Source of the DNA: Mucilaginibacter aquariorum
GTDB lineage: Bacteria; Bacteroidota; Bacteroidia; Sphingobacteriales; Sphingobacteriaceae
Reading direction: 5' to 3'
NCBI RefSeq assembly: GCF_024498135.1
Contig: NZ_JANHOH010000001.1
Coordinates: 1,922,001-1,986,000 of the forward strand
Length of the DNA stretch: 64,000 nt
The first letter of the stretch is position 1, and each line of letters starts with the position of its first letter. The notes under the pieces were generated by a model. That model searched no databases. It worked only from the letters and a program-made list of their open reading frames with translations, and had not been told where the DNA came from. This document shows positions 16,742 to 25,163 of the stretch, piece by piece. Position numbers and translations under genes: made by a program.

Positions 16742-17290
16742 TTATAGCCGTGGTATCCATTGATTTTCAGGCACTTTGTTCAGGTGTCCAATCATCCGCG
16801 CTAAAGTGAACAGGTAATCGCTCAATCTGTTCAGATAAATATTCACTTTTTCATCTACGGTGCTTTCTTCGGCTAAATGCACGCTTAACCTTTCGGCGCG
16901 GCGGCATACGCAACGCGCTATATGACAGTACGATATAGCGTTACTACCGCCCGGTAAAATAAAATGTCTTAGTTCGGGCAGCGTTTCATTCATCCTGTCC
17001 ATCTCCTTTTCCAGCAGTTCAATATCTTCAGCATGCAGATCGGGTATCACCATTCGTGATTTTTCGGGATCGGCCGCCAGCGAAGAACCAATGGTAAACA
17101 ACCTGTCTTGTATTTGTTTCAGCAGATCTTTATCATAAACGCTGATATCCTGATCGCGGATGAGGCCGATGTAAGAGTTCAGCTCATCTACCGTACCATA
17201 ACTTTCTATCCGCAGGTGGTGCTTGGGCACCCTTGTGCCTCCAATTAATGATGTATAACCCTTGTCGCCGGTTTTAGTATATATCTTCAT
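16742..17290 (-). CDS. Cob(I)alamin adenosyltransferase, PduO type
   Basis: Transfers the adenosyl group of ATP to cob(I)alamin to make adenosylcobalamin, needed by enzymes such as methylmalonyl-CoA mutase. The N-terminal ATP-binding motif K-I-Y-T-K-T-G-D-K-G is intact, as are the S-Y-G-T-V-D-E-L-N and R-C-V-C-R-R-A-E-R motifs of the PduO/MMAB family. Length 182 is typical. No other cobalamin gene is near, consistent with cofactor salvage. Start ATG. Confidence 0.93.
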   Translation of the reverse strand: MKIYTKTGDKGYTSLIGGTRVPKHHLRIESYGTVDELNSYIGLIRDQDISVYDKDLLKQIQDRLFTIGSSLAADPEKSRMVIPDLHAEDIELLEKEMDRMNETLPELRHFILPGGSNAISYCHIARCVCRRAERLSVHLAEESTVDEKVNIYLNRLSDYLFTLARMIGHLNKVPENQWIPRL

Positions 17291-17526
17291 AAAAATAACA
17301 GCAATTTAAATTCGTTTAAGCTGTACAATGTTTTTTAACCACAAAGTGCACTGAGATTTGCAATTTGATTAACACAGAGGACACTGAGATTTAAAACAAA
17401 ACATTAAAAACTTCTGTACTCGCTATGACTTCTTCTCTGTACTCTCTGTGGTTAAATTAATAAACAATGTGCAATTTTAAACTTAAACTTGCATATCGTG
17501 TTTGTCAAATATATTATTTAGAAACT

Positions 17527-18528
17527 ATGAAATCCATAATATCACCAGCCAGGGTAGCGCTTGTTTGTTTATTTACTTTGGCATTACTAAGCTTTAAATG
17601 CAGCAATGGCAACACAAAGGCGCCCCCTGCAGAAACACCAAAGCCCAAAGCAGATTTTTCAACGTTTTTAACCGAACAGCAATTTAACGCACTTTTTCCG
17701 GAACGCGATAAGTTTTATACTTACCAGGCATTTATAAAAGCCGTGAACGAGCTGGCTCAAATAAAGGTGCAGGTGATACGCAGAGCGGTTTCCGTATACC
17801 AATTCACCCGCACCGATAAAACTACCGGTAAGGCCACCATTGTGCGCCAGGATGGCGACTGGAACGAGGAATGGGCTAAAGTAAAACCAGATAGTACTTA
17901 TACGGTTGACTACGGTAATTTTTGTACCGAAAAAGATGCCGCCACCAATAAACGTGAGCTGGCCGCCTTTTTCGCGCAGATAGCGCACGAAACCCGCCAC
18001 GGCCGTAACGAAAGCTATACCGACGGGCTAATGCTGATACATGAAGATAACACATCATTAAATTATGTGAGCGATAGCGACGAGTATCCGCCGGTTAAAG
18101 GGCAAAAATATTACGGCCGCGGGCCAATGCAGATTAGCTATAACGGTAACTACGGCTACGCATCCGACTGTATTTTTGGTGATAAAAAGGTGTTACTAAA
18201 CAACCCCGGCCTGGTAGAAACCGACCCGGTAGTAGCCTTTAAAACCGCCATTTATTTTTGGATGACGCCCGAAACCCACAAACCATCGGCCCATGATGTA
18301 ATGATAGGCAAATGGCAGCCAAAGGCTACCGATAAAGCCAAAGGCCGCACCCCAGGCTTCGGTATGACGATACTAATTGTTAACGGCGACCTGGAATGCA
18401 ACAAAGGCGAGGATAATTACAGCATGAAAGACCGCATTGGCTTTTACCAGTTCTTCCTGAAAAAATTGGGCGTAACTGATGATAATTGCGCCTGCAGCTG
18501 CGGCAAGATGGAGCCGTATAAGTATTAG
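17527..18528 (+). CDS. Secreted GH19-type chitinase/lysozyme-like protein
   Basis: Glycoside hydrolase family 19 fold of 333 residues from the ATG at 17527. In-frame TTG/ATG codons further upstream give a poor N-terminus, whereas this start gives a hydrophobic export signal (about 9-22). Cys25 follows, but with Lys at -1 the lipobox is not canonical. The catalytic-acid region F-F-A-Q-I-A-H-E-T (Glu155) and the signature K-Y-Y-G-R-G-P-M-Q-I-S (194-204) match plant and bacterial class I chitinases. Natural substrate may be chitin or peptidoglycan. Downstream lies a four-palindrome array. Confidence 0.85.
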   Translation: MKSIISPARVALVCLFTLALLSFKCSNGNTKAPPAETPKPKADFSTFLTEQQFNALFPERDKFYTYQAFIKAVNELAQIKVQVIRRAVSVYQFTRTDKTTGKATIVRQDGDWNEEWAKVKPDSTYTVDYGNFCTEKDAATNKRELAAFFAQIAHETRHGRNESYTDGLMLIHEDNTSLNYVSDSDEYPPVKGQKYYGRGPMQISYNGNYGYASDCIFGDKKVLLNNPGLVETDPVVAFKTAIYFWMTPETHKPSAHDVMIGKWQPKATDKAKGRTPGFGMTILIVNGDLECNKGEDNYSMKDRIGFYQFFLKKLGVTDDNCACSCGKMEPYKY

Positions 18529-18568
18529 AAGGAATATTTATAGAAACAATTCCCCTTGAGCCCCGCCT

Positions 18569-18680
18569 ATCCAAGCGTCAACGCTTGGATATTGCCCGAT
18601 GTAAGCGTCCACGCTTACATTAAAACCGTTATAAGCGTGGACGCTTATATTAAAGTAAGTTCAAGCGTGGACGCTTGAAC
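18569..18680. repeat. Four perfect palindromes at exact 30-bp spacing
   Basis: Palindromes at 18569-18590, 18599-18620, 18630-18649 and 18659-18680 share the core AAGCGT-NN-ACGCTT and have centres exactly 30 bp apart. The outer arm bases differ between units but remain complementary within each (ATCC/GGAT, ATGT/ACAT, TAT/ATA, GTTC/GAAC). A related unit is at 25882-25896. Confidence 0.85.
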
Positions 18681-18704
18681 CGGCGGAGGAATTATATAGA
18701 AACA

Positions 18705-18737
18705 AAAAGGGGATCAGGCTAAGCCTGATCCCCTTTT
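18705..18737. terminator. Bidirectional terminator
   Basis: A 16-bp perfect stem of AAAAGGGGATCAGGCT and its complement with a 1-nt centre, flanked by A and T runs. It lies between the convergent GH19 and chorismate mutase genes and can serve both. Confidence 0.9.
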
Positions 18738-18762
18738 ACATATTGACCATTATTGTTTATCC

Positions 18763-19140
18763 CTATTTATGCGTAAGCGTGCTATCGCTTTCTATACGCA
18801 GGCTTTCCTTATGTATGGCGTTCATTAATTCGGTAACAAATTCGGCGGATAAACCTTCTGCCTTACCGGCAATAATTGCCTTATCTATTACCTGTTTAAA
18901 ACGGGCCGGCTGCAACGGCGGTACATTATTCTTTTTTTTGTAGATGCCAACTTCTTTAACAACACGCTCCCTGCTGCCCAAAACATTAATAAGCAATTTA
19001 TCAAGCGAATCTATCTTCTTGCGGCTAATGCTTAGTTCCTGGTTTATTACCTCAGCGCTCTTTGTTTGTGCCGATGCCGATAGGCTAGTAACCGTACATA
19101 GTGCGGTTACTAGCAGGGTATGTTTTAAATATCGTTTCAT
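18763..19140 (-). CDS. Exported chorismate mutase, AroQ fold
   Basis: The mature region is a single AroQ-type chorismate mutase domain (about residues 30-115), with R-K-K-I-D-S-L-D, G-S-R-E-R-V-V-K-E-V-G and a C-terminal helix pair typical of the family. It would convert chorismate to prephenate. The ATG at 19140 gives a clean signal peptide ending S-L-S-A-S-A-Q-T, so the enzyme is predicted to be periplasmic. A TTG start further upstream is less likely. There are no other aromatic-pathway genes nearby. Exported forms (called *AroQ) are known in some Gram-negative bacteria with unclear function. Confidence 0.8.
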   Translation of the reverse strand: MKRYLKHTLLVTALCTVTSLSASAQTKSAEVINQELSISRKKIDSLDKLLINVLGSRERVVKEVGIYKKKNNVPPLQPARFKQVIDKAIIAGKAEGLSAEFVTELMNAIHKESLRIESDSTLTHK

Positions 19141-19232
19141 AACGTAAATTTTATTTATCAGAGTTTTCAACGAAGCACCATCCTGTTTAGTCTTATTTTT
19201 AAAACATCACGTAAACAGCCGACGTGACAATA

Positions 19233-19265
19233 AAAAGGGAACCAAACCAAGCTTAGTTCCCTTTT
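19233..19265 (-). terminator. Terminator of the binding-protein gene
   Basis: The 10-bp stem AAAAGGGAAC / GTTCCCTTTT has a 13-nt loop and a T-run on the minus strand. It lies 36 nt beyond the stop of the gene at 19301. Confidence 0.8.
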
Positions 19266-19300
19266 ATCTAAAATCCGGTGTACTCACCCAATTTATTTAC

Positions 19301-20515
19301 TTATTCTGATTTTTCTTTAAATATCCAGCTATAAGTACCATCGACAGTAGATTTGATAATACCGAAATAATCAAATATGCCGCTTGCACGGTCGCCGGCT
19401 TCATCAAGCGCATCGCTGCCTGTAATACCCTGGTGTTTGTTGGCTTGCTCCACAAAACTTGTTTTTAGCTTAGCAAAGTCGCTTACATCACCATTATTGG
19501 CTTCAATAGTATAAGCAATGGCCCAAACAGCATCGTAAGCTGCTAATGCAAAAGCATCTGCATCCAGTTTAGTTTTTTCTTTGATCTTATCGGCAATAGG
19601 TTTGTACTGGGTTTCTAAACTAGCAGGCAAACCAACAGATGGTGCAAAAAAGCTTGTCGCGATAGCAAAATCTGCTACTTTAGCCACTTTAGTATAGGCC
19701 ACGCTTAAAACGGCGCCATCGCCACCGTACCATTTAACAGCAGCAAGTGCAGGTACATCAGCAGCCAGCTTCATTATTTCTGTACCCTCATCAAACGATG
19801 CCAGGTACACACCAACCTTATCGGCGCCATAAGTTGCAGTGTATGCCTCTACTTTTGTTTTAATATCGGCAACAACCGCGCTGTAATCTGCACCTATAGC
19901 AAAAGGTGTTACAGCACTAACCACACCACCTTTGGCAATAAATGCCGCGCTGACAGATGCTTGTAAGCCTTTATTCCCAGCATCATCCTGCGTAACGGTT
20001 ATCAAAGCCGTTTGGCCTTTTTTGTAAATAGTATTTGCCATTGCCGCGCCTTCAATTTTATCTGAAGGACAAAAACGGAATATAGCATCGCCCGGTATAG
20101 CTAAACTGCCGGCGGTACTGCTTTGGCTTATTACAATAATATTCGCCTGATCTATCTCTGGTTTCATAGCGGCCAGCTCAGAACTGCTTTGAGGGCCTAT
20201 AATGAAACTAACCCCATCAGCCTTCGCGTTTTTAAACTGTGCAACAGCAATATCGGCGGTATGATTGGTATTAACTACATCTACACCAATGCTATATGGG
20301 TAGCCTTTGCTGGCAAAATATTTATTAACATCATCAGCAGCAAGCTGAATAGCCGCGCTCGAGGTTACCCCTAACGTACTACCGCTGCCTGTTAAAGTAA
20401 ACAAGCCCCTGATGCTGATGGCCCGGACTTTTGTAACTACTTTGGTTTTTTTGCACGACTGAAATACCAGCGCGACAGCAAACAACGCGATAACGGGTAG
20501 TAAAATTTTTCTCAT
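19301..20515 (-). CDS. Periplasmic binding lipoprotein, Leu/Ile/Val-BP type
   Basis: A Peripla_BP_6 family protein of 404 residues with a lipoprotein signal peptide (hydrophobic 4-18, lipid Cys21 in F-Q-S-C-K). The body has the two-lobe type I binding fold, with I-I-G-P-Q-S-S, V-I-S-Q-S-S-T-A and A-L-A-A-Y-D-A-V-W-A motifs seen in branched-chain amino acid and amide receptors. No LivHMGF permease or ATPase genes are adjacent, so it may feed a distant transporter or act as a sensor. The ligand cannot be predicted. Start ATG and terminator are clear. Confidence 0.85.
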   Translation of the reverse strand: MRKILLPVIALFAVALVFQSCKKTKVVTKVRAISIRGLFTLTGSGSTLGVTSSAAIQLAADDVNKYFASKGYPYSIGVDVVNTNHTADIAVAQFKNAKADGVSFIIGPQSSSELAAMKPEIDQANIIVISQSSTAGSLAIPGDAIFRFCPSDKIEGAAMANTIYKKGQTALITVTQDDAGNKGLQASVSAAFIAKGGVVSAVTPFAIGADYSAVVADIKTKVEAYTATYGADKVGVYLASFDEGTEIMKLAADVPALAAVKWYGGDGAVLSVAYTKVAKVADFAIATSFFAPSVGLPASLETQYKPIADKIKEKTKLDADAFALAAYDAVWAIAYTIEANNGDVSDFAKLKTSFVEQANKHQGITGSDALDEAGDRASGIFDYFGIIKSTVDGTYSWIFKEKSE

Positions 20516-20652
20516 TTTAATTATACAAGTGTTTAGTGCTGCAAAATACGTTTAATTTAGGATTTTGTTTATTTCGTGTTAGTTGATAATGAATTTGTTA
20601 CTTAGGTGTAACATCTGTTATTATATTTAGTCTGATTTTTTATTTACCACAA

Positions 20653-21276
20653 ATGGATACACTTTTATTTGACAACAAGGGATTATCATCAGTTGAAACG
20701 GATGCTTTCGACGCCACCTGCCAGGCATTAAAGGAAGAGTTTAAAATAGAGGTACCCGGATATATAAACTTTCAGCTGGAACAGTTTGAGGTATTGAACC
20801 ACCATCAAGCCGTTAACATTCGCGATACATTCGCCATAAAAAACACATGCGGAGATAGTTACCTTTTGTTTGTGGATATGGATACCGCGCATGCTCCTGT
20901 AAAAGGGCGAACATCCTATTACACCGAATACCAGCCCTGGGCCCTTGCCTATTTAAAGCGCGATTTTGGCCGGGTGTTCATCCGCACCGAAACCATTATT
21001 GATAAGATCCGCGAGATAATTTTTCCTATCGAACTTGATTTTAAGGAGGACAAACCCTTTAGCGACCGCTATTATGTGCTAACAGACGACAAGCACAAAG
21101 CAGAACAGGCCATAACACAGGAGTTTAGAGACGCCATGATGGCCATACAGGAAACAGATTTTGTGGTCGAGATCTTCGAGCATACCCTTATCATCGGCAA
21201 CCGCAAACCCATTACCCCCGAAAACACGCTTTACCTTGCCGATTTTGTTGCAAGATTGGCTGAGTTGAAGTGTTAA
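20653..21276 (+). CDS. Conserved hypothetical protein, 207 residues
   Basis: Not recognised. It is a soluble protein without signal peptide or membrane segments. It begins with an acidic helical part and has a central aromatic-rich stretch (about 75-105). The last third (D-R-Y-Y-V-L-T-D-D-K-H-K-A-E-Q and F-V-V-E-I-F-E-H-T-L-I-I-G) loosely resembles the C-terminal half of DUF3137 proteins. That resemblance is from memory and weak. Base composition matches its neighbours, so it is probably native. It converges with the ABC ATPase gene across a hairpin terminator. Confidence 0.7.
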   Translation: MDTLLFDNKGLSSVETDAFDATCQALKEEFKIEVPGYINFQLEQFEVLNHHQAVNIRDTFAIKNTCGDSYLLFVDMDTAHAPVKGRTSYYTEYQPWALAYLKRDFGRVFIRTETIIDKIREIIFPIELDFKEDKPFSDRYYVLTDDKHKAEQAITQEFRDAMMAIQETDFVVEIFEHTLIIGNRKPITPENTLYLADFVARLAELKC

Positions 21277-21317
21277 ATCCCCCGCGCGTCATTGCGAGGT
21301 GGTGAGGCCACAATAAA

Positions 21318-21342
21318 GCCCTCTTCGCAAAGCAAAGAGGGC
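21318..21342. terminator. Terminator hairpin between convergent genes
   Basis: An 8-bp stem GCCCTCTT / AAGAGGGC with a 9-nt loop, flanked by AA and TT. It is preceded by a partial CGTCATTGCGAGG repeat (21287-21299). Confidence 0.6.
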
Positions 21343-21366
21343 CTTCTACTTATATAAAACGAAAAA

Positions 21367-22128
21367 CTATTCTTTTTCTAAATTAACAGGCTCCGGTGCG
21401 CGCTTAGTCACAGTTTGGATATGCTCGTTCAGGTAGTCGTTTTCAACCAGGCCATCGCGCATGCGCACAATACGGTGGGCATGCATGGCAATATCTTCTT
21501 CGTGGGTAACCAATATAATAGTATTGCCTTTAGCGTGGATATCTTCCAGCAGGCCCATAATTTCTATAGATGTTTTGGTATCCAGGTTACCGGTAGGCTC
21601 ATCCGCCAAAATAATAGATGGATCGTTGATGAGGGCACGGGCCACGGCCACACGCTGGCGCTGGCCACCCGATAGCTCATTTGGGCGGTGATCTGTACGG
21701 TTACCCAAGCCAACATTTTCAAGCGCACGGCGTGCACGTTCGTTGCGTTTTTCTTTGCTGATACCTGCATAAACCAATGGCAGGGCAACATTATCTAAAG
21801 CGCTGTTACGCGGTAAAAGGTTAAATGTTTGAAAAACGAACCCAATTTCGGTGTTACGAACTTCGGCCAAATCGTTATCCGTCATGTGGCTAACGTTAAT
21901 GCCGTTTAGTATGTATTCGCCTTTGGTTGGGGTATCCAAACAACCCAAAATATTCATCAGGGTTGACTTGCCCGAACCTGAAGGCCCCATCAGCGCCACA
22001 AATTCGCCCTTGTTGATAGTTAAGGTTACCGATTTTATCGCGTGGATAATTTCAGAACCGATAACGTATTTACGACCGATATCTTTAATAGTAATAAGGG
22101 GCTTCTCTTTAGTGGTAACTGTTGGCAT
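21367..22128 (-). CDS. ABC transporter ATP-binding protein, MacB/LolD type
   Basis: Cytoplasmic ATPase of 253 residues for an inner-membrane exporter or lipoprotein-release system. Walker A is G-P-S-G-S-G-K-S-T (48-56), the signature L-S-G-G-Q-R-Q-R follows, and Walker B is I-I-L-A-D-E-P-T-G. The Q-loop and the family hallmark E-P-T-G-N-L-D assign it to the MacB/LolD/FtsE branch. The cognate permease is not adjacent; the MacB-like permease at 12464 is a candidate by type only. The acidic C-terminal tail is not part of the core fold. Confidence 0.92.
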   Translation of the reverse strand: MPTVTTKEKPLITIKDIGRKYVIGSEIIHAIKSVTLTINKGEFVALMGPSGSGKSTLMNILGCLDTPTKGEYILNGINVSHMTDNDLAEVRNTEIGFVFQTFNLLPRNSALDNVALPLVYAGISKEKRNERARRALENVGLGNRTDHRPNELSGGQRQRVAVARALINDPSIILADEPTGNLDTKTSIEIMGLLEDIHAKGNTIILVTHEEDIAMHAHRIVRMRDGLVENDYLNEHIQTVTKRAPEPVNLEKE

Positions 22129-22185
22129 GTTCCGTTTTTGTTACTTTGACAGTATAGTGGTATAAAATGTTACACGTATTAAAAA

Positions 22186-22267
22186 AGAATCAAGAGTTAA
22201 GAATCAAGACCCAAGACCAAGACATGCACTATTTTTTCTTGACTCTTGGTTCTAACATCTTGACTCT
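22186..22267. repeat. Word-repeat hairpin (gaatcaaga / tcttgactc)
   Basis: The left side repeats gaatcaaga-like words and the right side repeats their complements (tcttgactctt), giving a degenerate long hairpin between the gatC and ABC ATPase genes. A related run is at 25915-25950. Confidence 0.55.
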
Positions 22268-22553
22268 ACTTAATCACCTTTTCCACTAAAAAGTAGCTTT
22301 CGTTGTGGTCAGGTGCATTTTGTAATGCCTCTTCGGTAGTAATTTCCTGCTTAACAATATCATCGCGCAAAACATTTGGCTCGGCGGTCATATAAACAAG
22401 GGGCTCCACACCGGTGGTATCTACCTCGTTCAACTTATCCATAAAGCCCAAAATCTTGTTCATGTCCTTTATCATCCCCTTTTTCTCGTCGGCTGCCAAT
22501 TGCAGCCTCGCTAAATGGGCTATTTTATCAACCGTTTGTTCGTCTATAGTCAT
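22266..22553 (-). CDS. gatC: Asp/Glu-tRNA amidotransferase subunit C
   Basis: Small 95-residue subunit that stabilises GatAB, the complex that amidates misacylated Glu-tRNA(Gln) or Asp-tRNA(Asn). The pattern I-A-H-L-A-R-L near residue 10, D-M-N-K-I-L-G-F-M-D-K-L in the middle and L-R-D-D near residue 75 fits GatC. I chose the ATG at 22553; an upstream in-frame extension lies inside plsC and has no family similarity. It overlaps the 3' end of plsC by 26 nt, which suggests translational coupling. gatA and gatB are not in the window. Confidence 0.93.
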   Translation of the reverse strand: MTIDEQTVDKIAHLARLQLAADEKKGMIKDMNKILGFMDKLNEVDTTGVEPLVYMTAEPNVLRDDIVKQEITTEEALQNAPDHNESYFLVEKVIK

Positions 22554-23280
22554 GCTCGTTAATTTTATTATTAATAATGGCGTGCACCTCATCGCGCAGG
22601 GCATCAGCATCATCGATAGTTAAATGCGCCGTTTCAATAGGCTTATGTACAAATATATCACATACACCCGGTTTTGAACCATATTTATGGCCATCATCCC
22701 AAAAAATTTTCCAGGTGTTTACTGATGTTACCGGGATAATGGGCACTTTAAGTTCGATAGCCATACGGAAAGGGCCATTTTTAAACTGGTGCAGATCGGG
22801 CGGGTAATTGTCTGGAATGGTTGCCTCGGGGAATATAATAACCGTAATACCGTTATACAGCCTGTCCATAGCCAATTTAAACGCCCTGAAGGATGCCATC
22901 TTACTCTCCCTGTTAACTGGTATATCTACCGTACGGAAGAACAGGCGGGTAACAATACCCTCTACCAATTCTTCTTTACCCATAAAACAGCAGTTGCTTT
23001 TTACCAGCAAGCTCATGGCGGTAATATCAAGGTTACTGGTATGATTGGGGCAAACAATGTAGGTTTTGCTCCAGTCTACAGGTTCTTCAAAATGATAATG
23101 ATACCTTATCCCCACACAAAAGGAACTTACCAAACCCCATATTCGGCGTAAACGATTTAGGTGCTTATACCTGTCCGGCTTGCGCGAACAGTAGAACATC
23201 AGGGGCCATAACAGAAAATAAAAAAGTCCCACGCTGCCCTTATAAAGGTATAGGTGTACTTTCTTCAATATCATTTTCAT
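22528..23280 (-). CDS. plsC: 1-acyl-glycerol-3-phosphate acyltransferase
   Basis: Inner-membrane acyltransferase making phosphatidic acid from lysophosphatidic acid. The N-terminal hydrophobic helix is at about 10-28. Acyltransferase motif I, N-H-T-S-N-L-D (His/Asp pair four residues apart), motif III F-P-E-A-T and V-P-I-I-P-V are visible. In motif III the usual F-P-E-G is F-P-E-A. I chose the ATG at 23280 (250 residues); a TTG three codons upstream is possible. It diverges from trpS across about 40 nt. Confidence 0.9.
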   Translation of the reverse strand: MKMILKKVHLYLYKGSVGLFYFLLWPLMFYCSRKPDRYKHLNRLRRIWGLVSSFCVGIRYHYHFEEPVDWSKTYIVCPNHTSNLDITAMSLLVKSNCCFMGKEELVEGIVTRLFFRTVDIPVNRESKMASFRAFKLAMDRLYNGITVIIFPEATIPDNYPPDLHQFKNGPFRMAIELKVPIIPVTSVNTWKIFWDDGHKYGSKPGVCDIFVHKPIETAHLTIDDADALRDEVHAIINNKINEHDYRRTNG

Positions 23281-23305
23281 CGCCCTCAAAAATATAAAAA
23301 ATACT

Positions 23306-23313
23306 TACTTTCG
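23306..23313 (+). promoter_or_regulatory. -7 box of trpS
   Basis: TACTTTCG, one mismatch to TAnnTTTG, ends 8 nt before the trpS ATG. If used, the mRNA would be almost leaderless. Confidence 0.45.
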
Positions 23314-23321
23314 CCCTCTAT

Positions 23322-24317
23322 ATGGAAACTGTTGTTAGTGGTATACGTTCTACCGGAAATTTGCACTTAGGTAATTATTACGGAGCTGTTCAAAACTTCG
23401 TGAAAATGCAGAGTGAATACAAATGCTTTTTTTTTATAGCAGACCTGCACTCGTTAACTACGCACCCTACCCCTGCCAATTTGCATGGCAATGTTAAACA
23501 GGTATTGGTAGAGTATTTAGCGGCCGGTATCGACCCCGAAAAAGCCACCATTTATATACAAAGTGATGTGCCCGAGGTTGCAGAGCTATACCTGTACCTT
23601 AACATGAACGCTTATATGGGCGAGCTGGAACGCAGCACATCTTTTAAAGATAAAGTACGCGCTAACCCCGATAACGTAAACGCCGGCCTTTTAACCTACC
23701 CGGTTTTAATGGCTGCCGATATATTGATACACAAGGCAACCAAAGTACCTGTTGGTAAAGACCAGGAACAGCACCTGGAAATGTCGCGCACTTTTGGTAA
23801 CCGTTTTAACAGGTTATATAATAACGATTACTTCCCCGAGCCTTACGCTTTTTCGTTTGGTGAAAGCCTGGTAAAAATACCGGGGCTTGATGGTAAAGGT
23901 AAAATGGGTAAAAGCGAAGGCGAAGGCAATGCCATATTCTTATCAGATACGCCCGAAGCTATCCGTAAAAAAGTAATGCGCGCCGTTACCGATGCGGGCC
24001 CTACCCAGGATAATCAGCCAAAACCACAGGAGATTCAAAATTTGTTTGACCTGATGAATGTGGTTTCTACGCCTGATACTTTGGCGCACTTCGATAATCT
24101 GTACAATACCTGTGCTATCCGTTATGGCGACCTTAAAAAACAGCTTGCCGAAGATATGATCATCGCGACAGCACCCATCCGCGAAAAAATTAATGATATT
24201 GCTAACGATGCCCCTTTATTAAGGCAGGTTGCCCGTTACGGAGCTGCCAAGGCCCGCGAAAGCGCTTCTAAAACCATTAAAGAAATAAGGGAAATTATCG
24301 GTTTCAGGAATTTTTAA
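23322..24317 (+). CDS. trpS: Tryptophanyl-tRNA synthetase
   Basis: Class I aminoacyl-tRNA synthetase charging tRNA(Trp). The HIGH-type motif appears as L-H-L-G near residues 14-17 and the KMSKS loop as K194-M-G-K-S198. Length 331 is standard. The M-N-A-Y-M-G-E-L-E-R segment and G-L-L-T-Y-P-V-L-M-A-A-D-I-L are family hallmarks. It is followed by a C-rich double hairpin that may terminate transcription. Confidence 0.97.
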   Translation: METVVSGIRSTGNLHLGNYYGAVQNFVKMQSEYKCFFFIADLHSLTTHPTPANLHGNVKQVLVEYLAAGIDPEKATIYIQSDVPEVAELYLYLNMNAYMGELERSTSFKDKVRANPDNVNAGLLTYPVLMAADILIHKATKVPVGKDQEQHLEMSRTFGNRFNRLYNNDYFPEPYAFSFGESLVKIPGLDGKGKMGKSEGEGNAIFLSDTPEAIRKKVMRAVTDAGPTQDNQPKPQEIQNLFDLMNVVSTPDTLAHFDNLYNTCAIRYGDLKKQLAEDMIIATAPIREKINDIANDAPLLRQVARYGAAKARESASKTIKEIREIIGFRNF

Positions 24318-24403
24318 AGCCCCCTCTAATCTCCCCCGGAAGGGGAGACTTTAAAAATGAGTAAGAAGAAGTCCTCCCTACCGGGGAGGATTTAGGTGGG
24401 GCT
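24318..24403. repeat. C-rich double-hairpin repeat after trpS
   Basis: Outer AGCCCC / GGGGCT arms enclose CTCCCC / GGGGAG (24331-24347) and TCCTCCC / GGGAGGA (24372-24390) hairpins. It resembles in style the elements that bracket the DUF559 gene, but the sequence is different. Confidence 0.65.
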
Positions 24404-24441
24404 GATTTGTACTTTCAACTTTTGAATTATATCTTTAGAAA

Positions 24442-25056
24442 ATGCACATAGCTATTGTAGGAAATATTGGCGCCGGTAAAACTACACTTACCGAAATGTT
24501 AGCGAAAAATTACGGCTGGGAACCCCTTTACGAAGCGGTTGATAATAACCCCTACCTGGAAGATTTTTATAACGAGATGAAACGCTGGAGCTTTAACCTG
24601 CAGATCTATTTCCTGAACAGCCGCTACCGTCAGATAGTAGATATCCAAAAAGGTGGCCGCAACATTATACAGGACCGTACCATATACGAAGATGCCTACA
24701 TATTTGCCGAAAACCTGCACGATATGGGGCTGATGACCACCCGCGATTACGAGAACTATCAAAGCATGTTTGATAATATCACGGAGTTTATTAAACCACC
24801 CGACTTGCTGGTATACCTTAAAGCCAGCGTACCTACCCTGGTGAACAACATACAACGCCGCGGCCGCGAGTACGAAATAGGTATCCGCATAGATTATTTA
24901 TCCAAACTTAACGAGAAATACGACAAGTGGATAAACAACTATAAACTGGGGAAATTGCTTGTGCTGGATAAAGACAACCTGGACTTTGCCAACAATACCG
25001 AAGATATGGCCTCTATCGTAGAAAAAATAGAGCGCGAAATAAACGGGTTGTTTTAA
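24442..25056 (+). CDS. Deoxynucleoside kinase
   Basis: Salvage kinase of the dCK/dGK family, 204 residues. The P-loop is G-N-I-G-A-G-K-T-T (7-15). The D-R-T-I-Y-E-D motif corresponds to the family D/E-R-S sequence that contacts the 5'-hydroxyl, and the lid R-R-G-R-E-Y-E is present. Substrate preference (deoxyadenosine, deoxyguanosine or other) cannot be read from the sequence. Start ATG follows a TATCTTTA -7-like box closely. Confidence 0.88.
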   Translation: MHIAIVGNIGAGKTTLTEMLAKNYGWEPLYEAVDNNPYLEDFYNEMKRWSFNLQIYFLNSRYRQIVDIQKGGRNIIQDRTIYEDAYIFAENLHDMGLMTTRDYENYQSMFDNITEFIKPPDLLVYLKASVPTLVNNIQRRGREYEIGIRIDYLSKLNEKYDKWINNYKLGKLLVLDKDNLDFANNTEDMASIVEKIEREINGLF

Positions 25057-25163
25057 GATTGTCTGAACCACGATTTATATTGATTACCAGGATTTTTTTA
25101 TTTAAAAGCATTTCGGCCTATAACACTAACCGAACTTACTAAACCAAAAACTTTTTCATTTAT

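Noticed and set aside
18569..18680. CRISPR-like repeat with 16-nt spacers
   Set aside because: The 'spacers' pair with the neighbouring repeat arms, the units are too short and no cas genes exist.
22528..22553. plsC-gatC gene fusion
   Set aside because: The frames differ and both have normal stops and starts; it is a simple 26-nt overlap.
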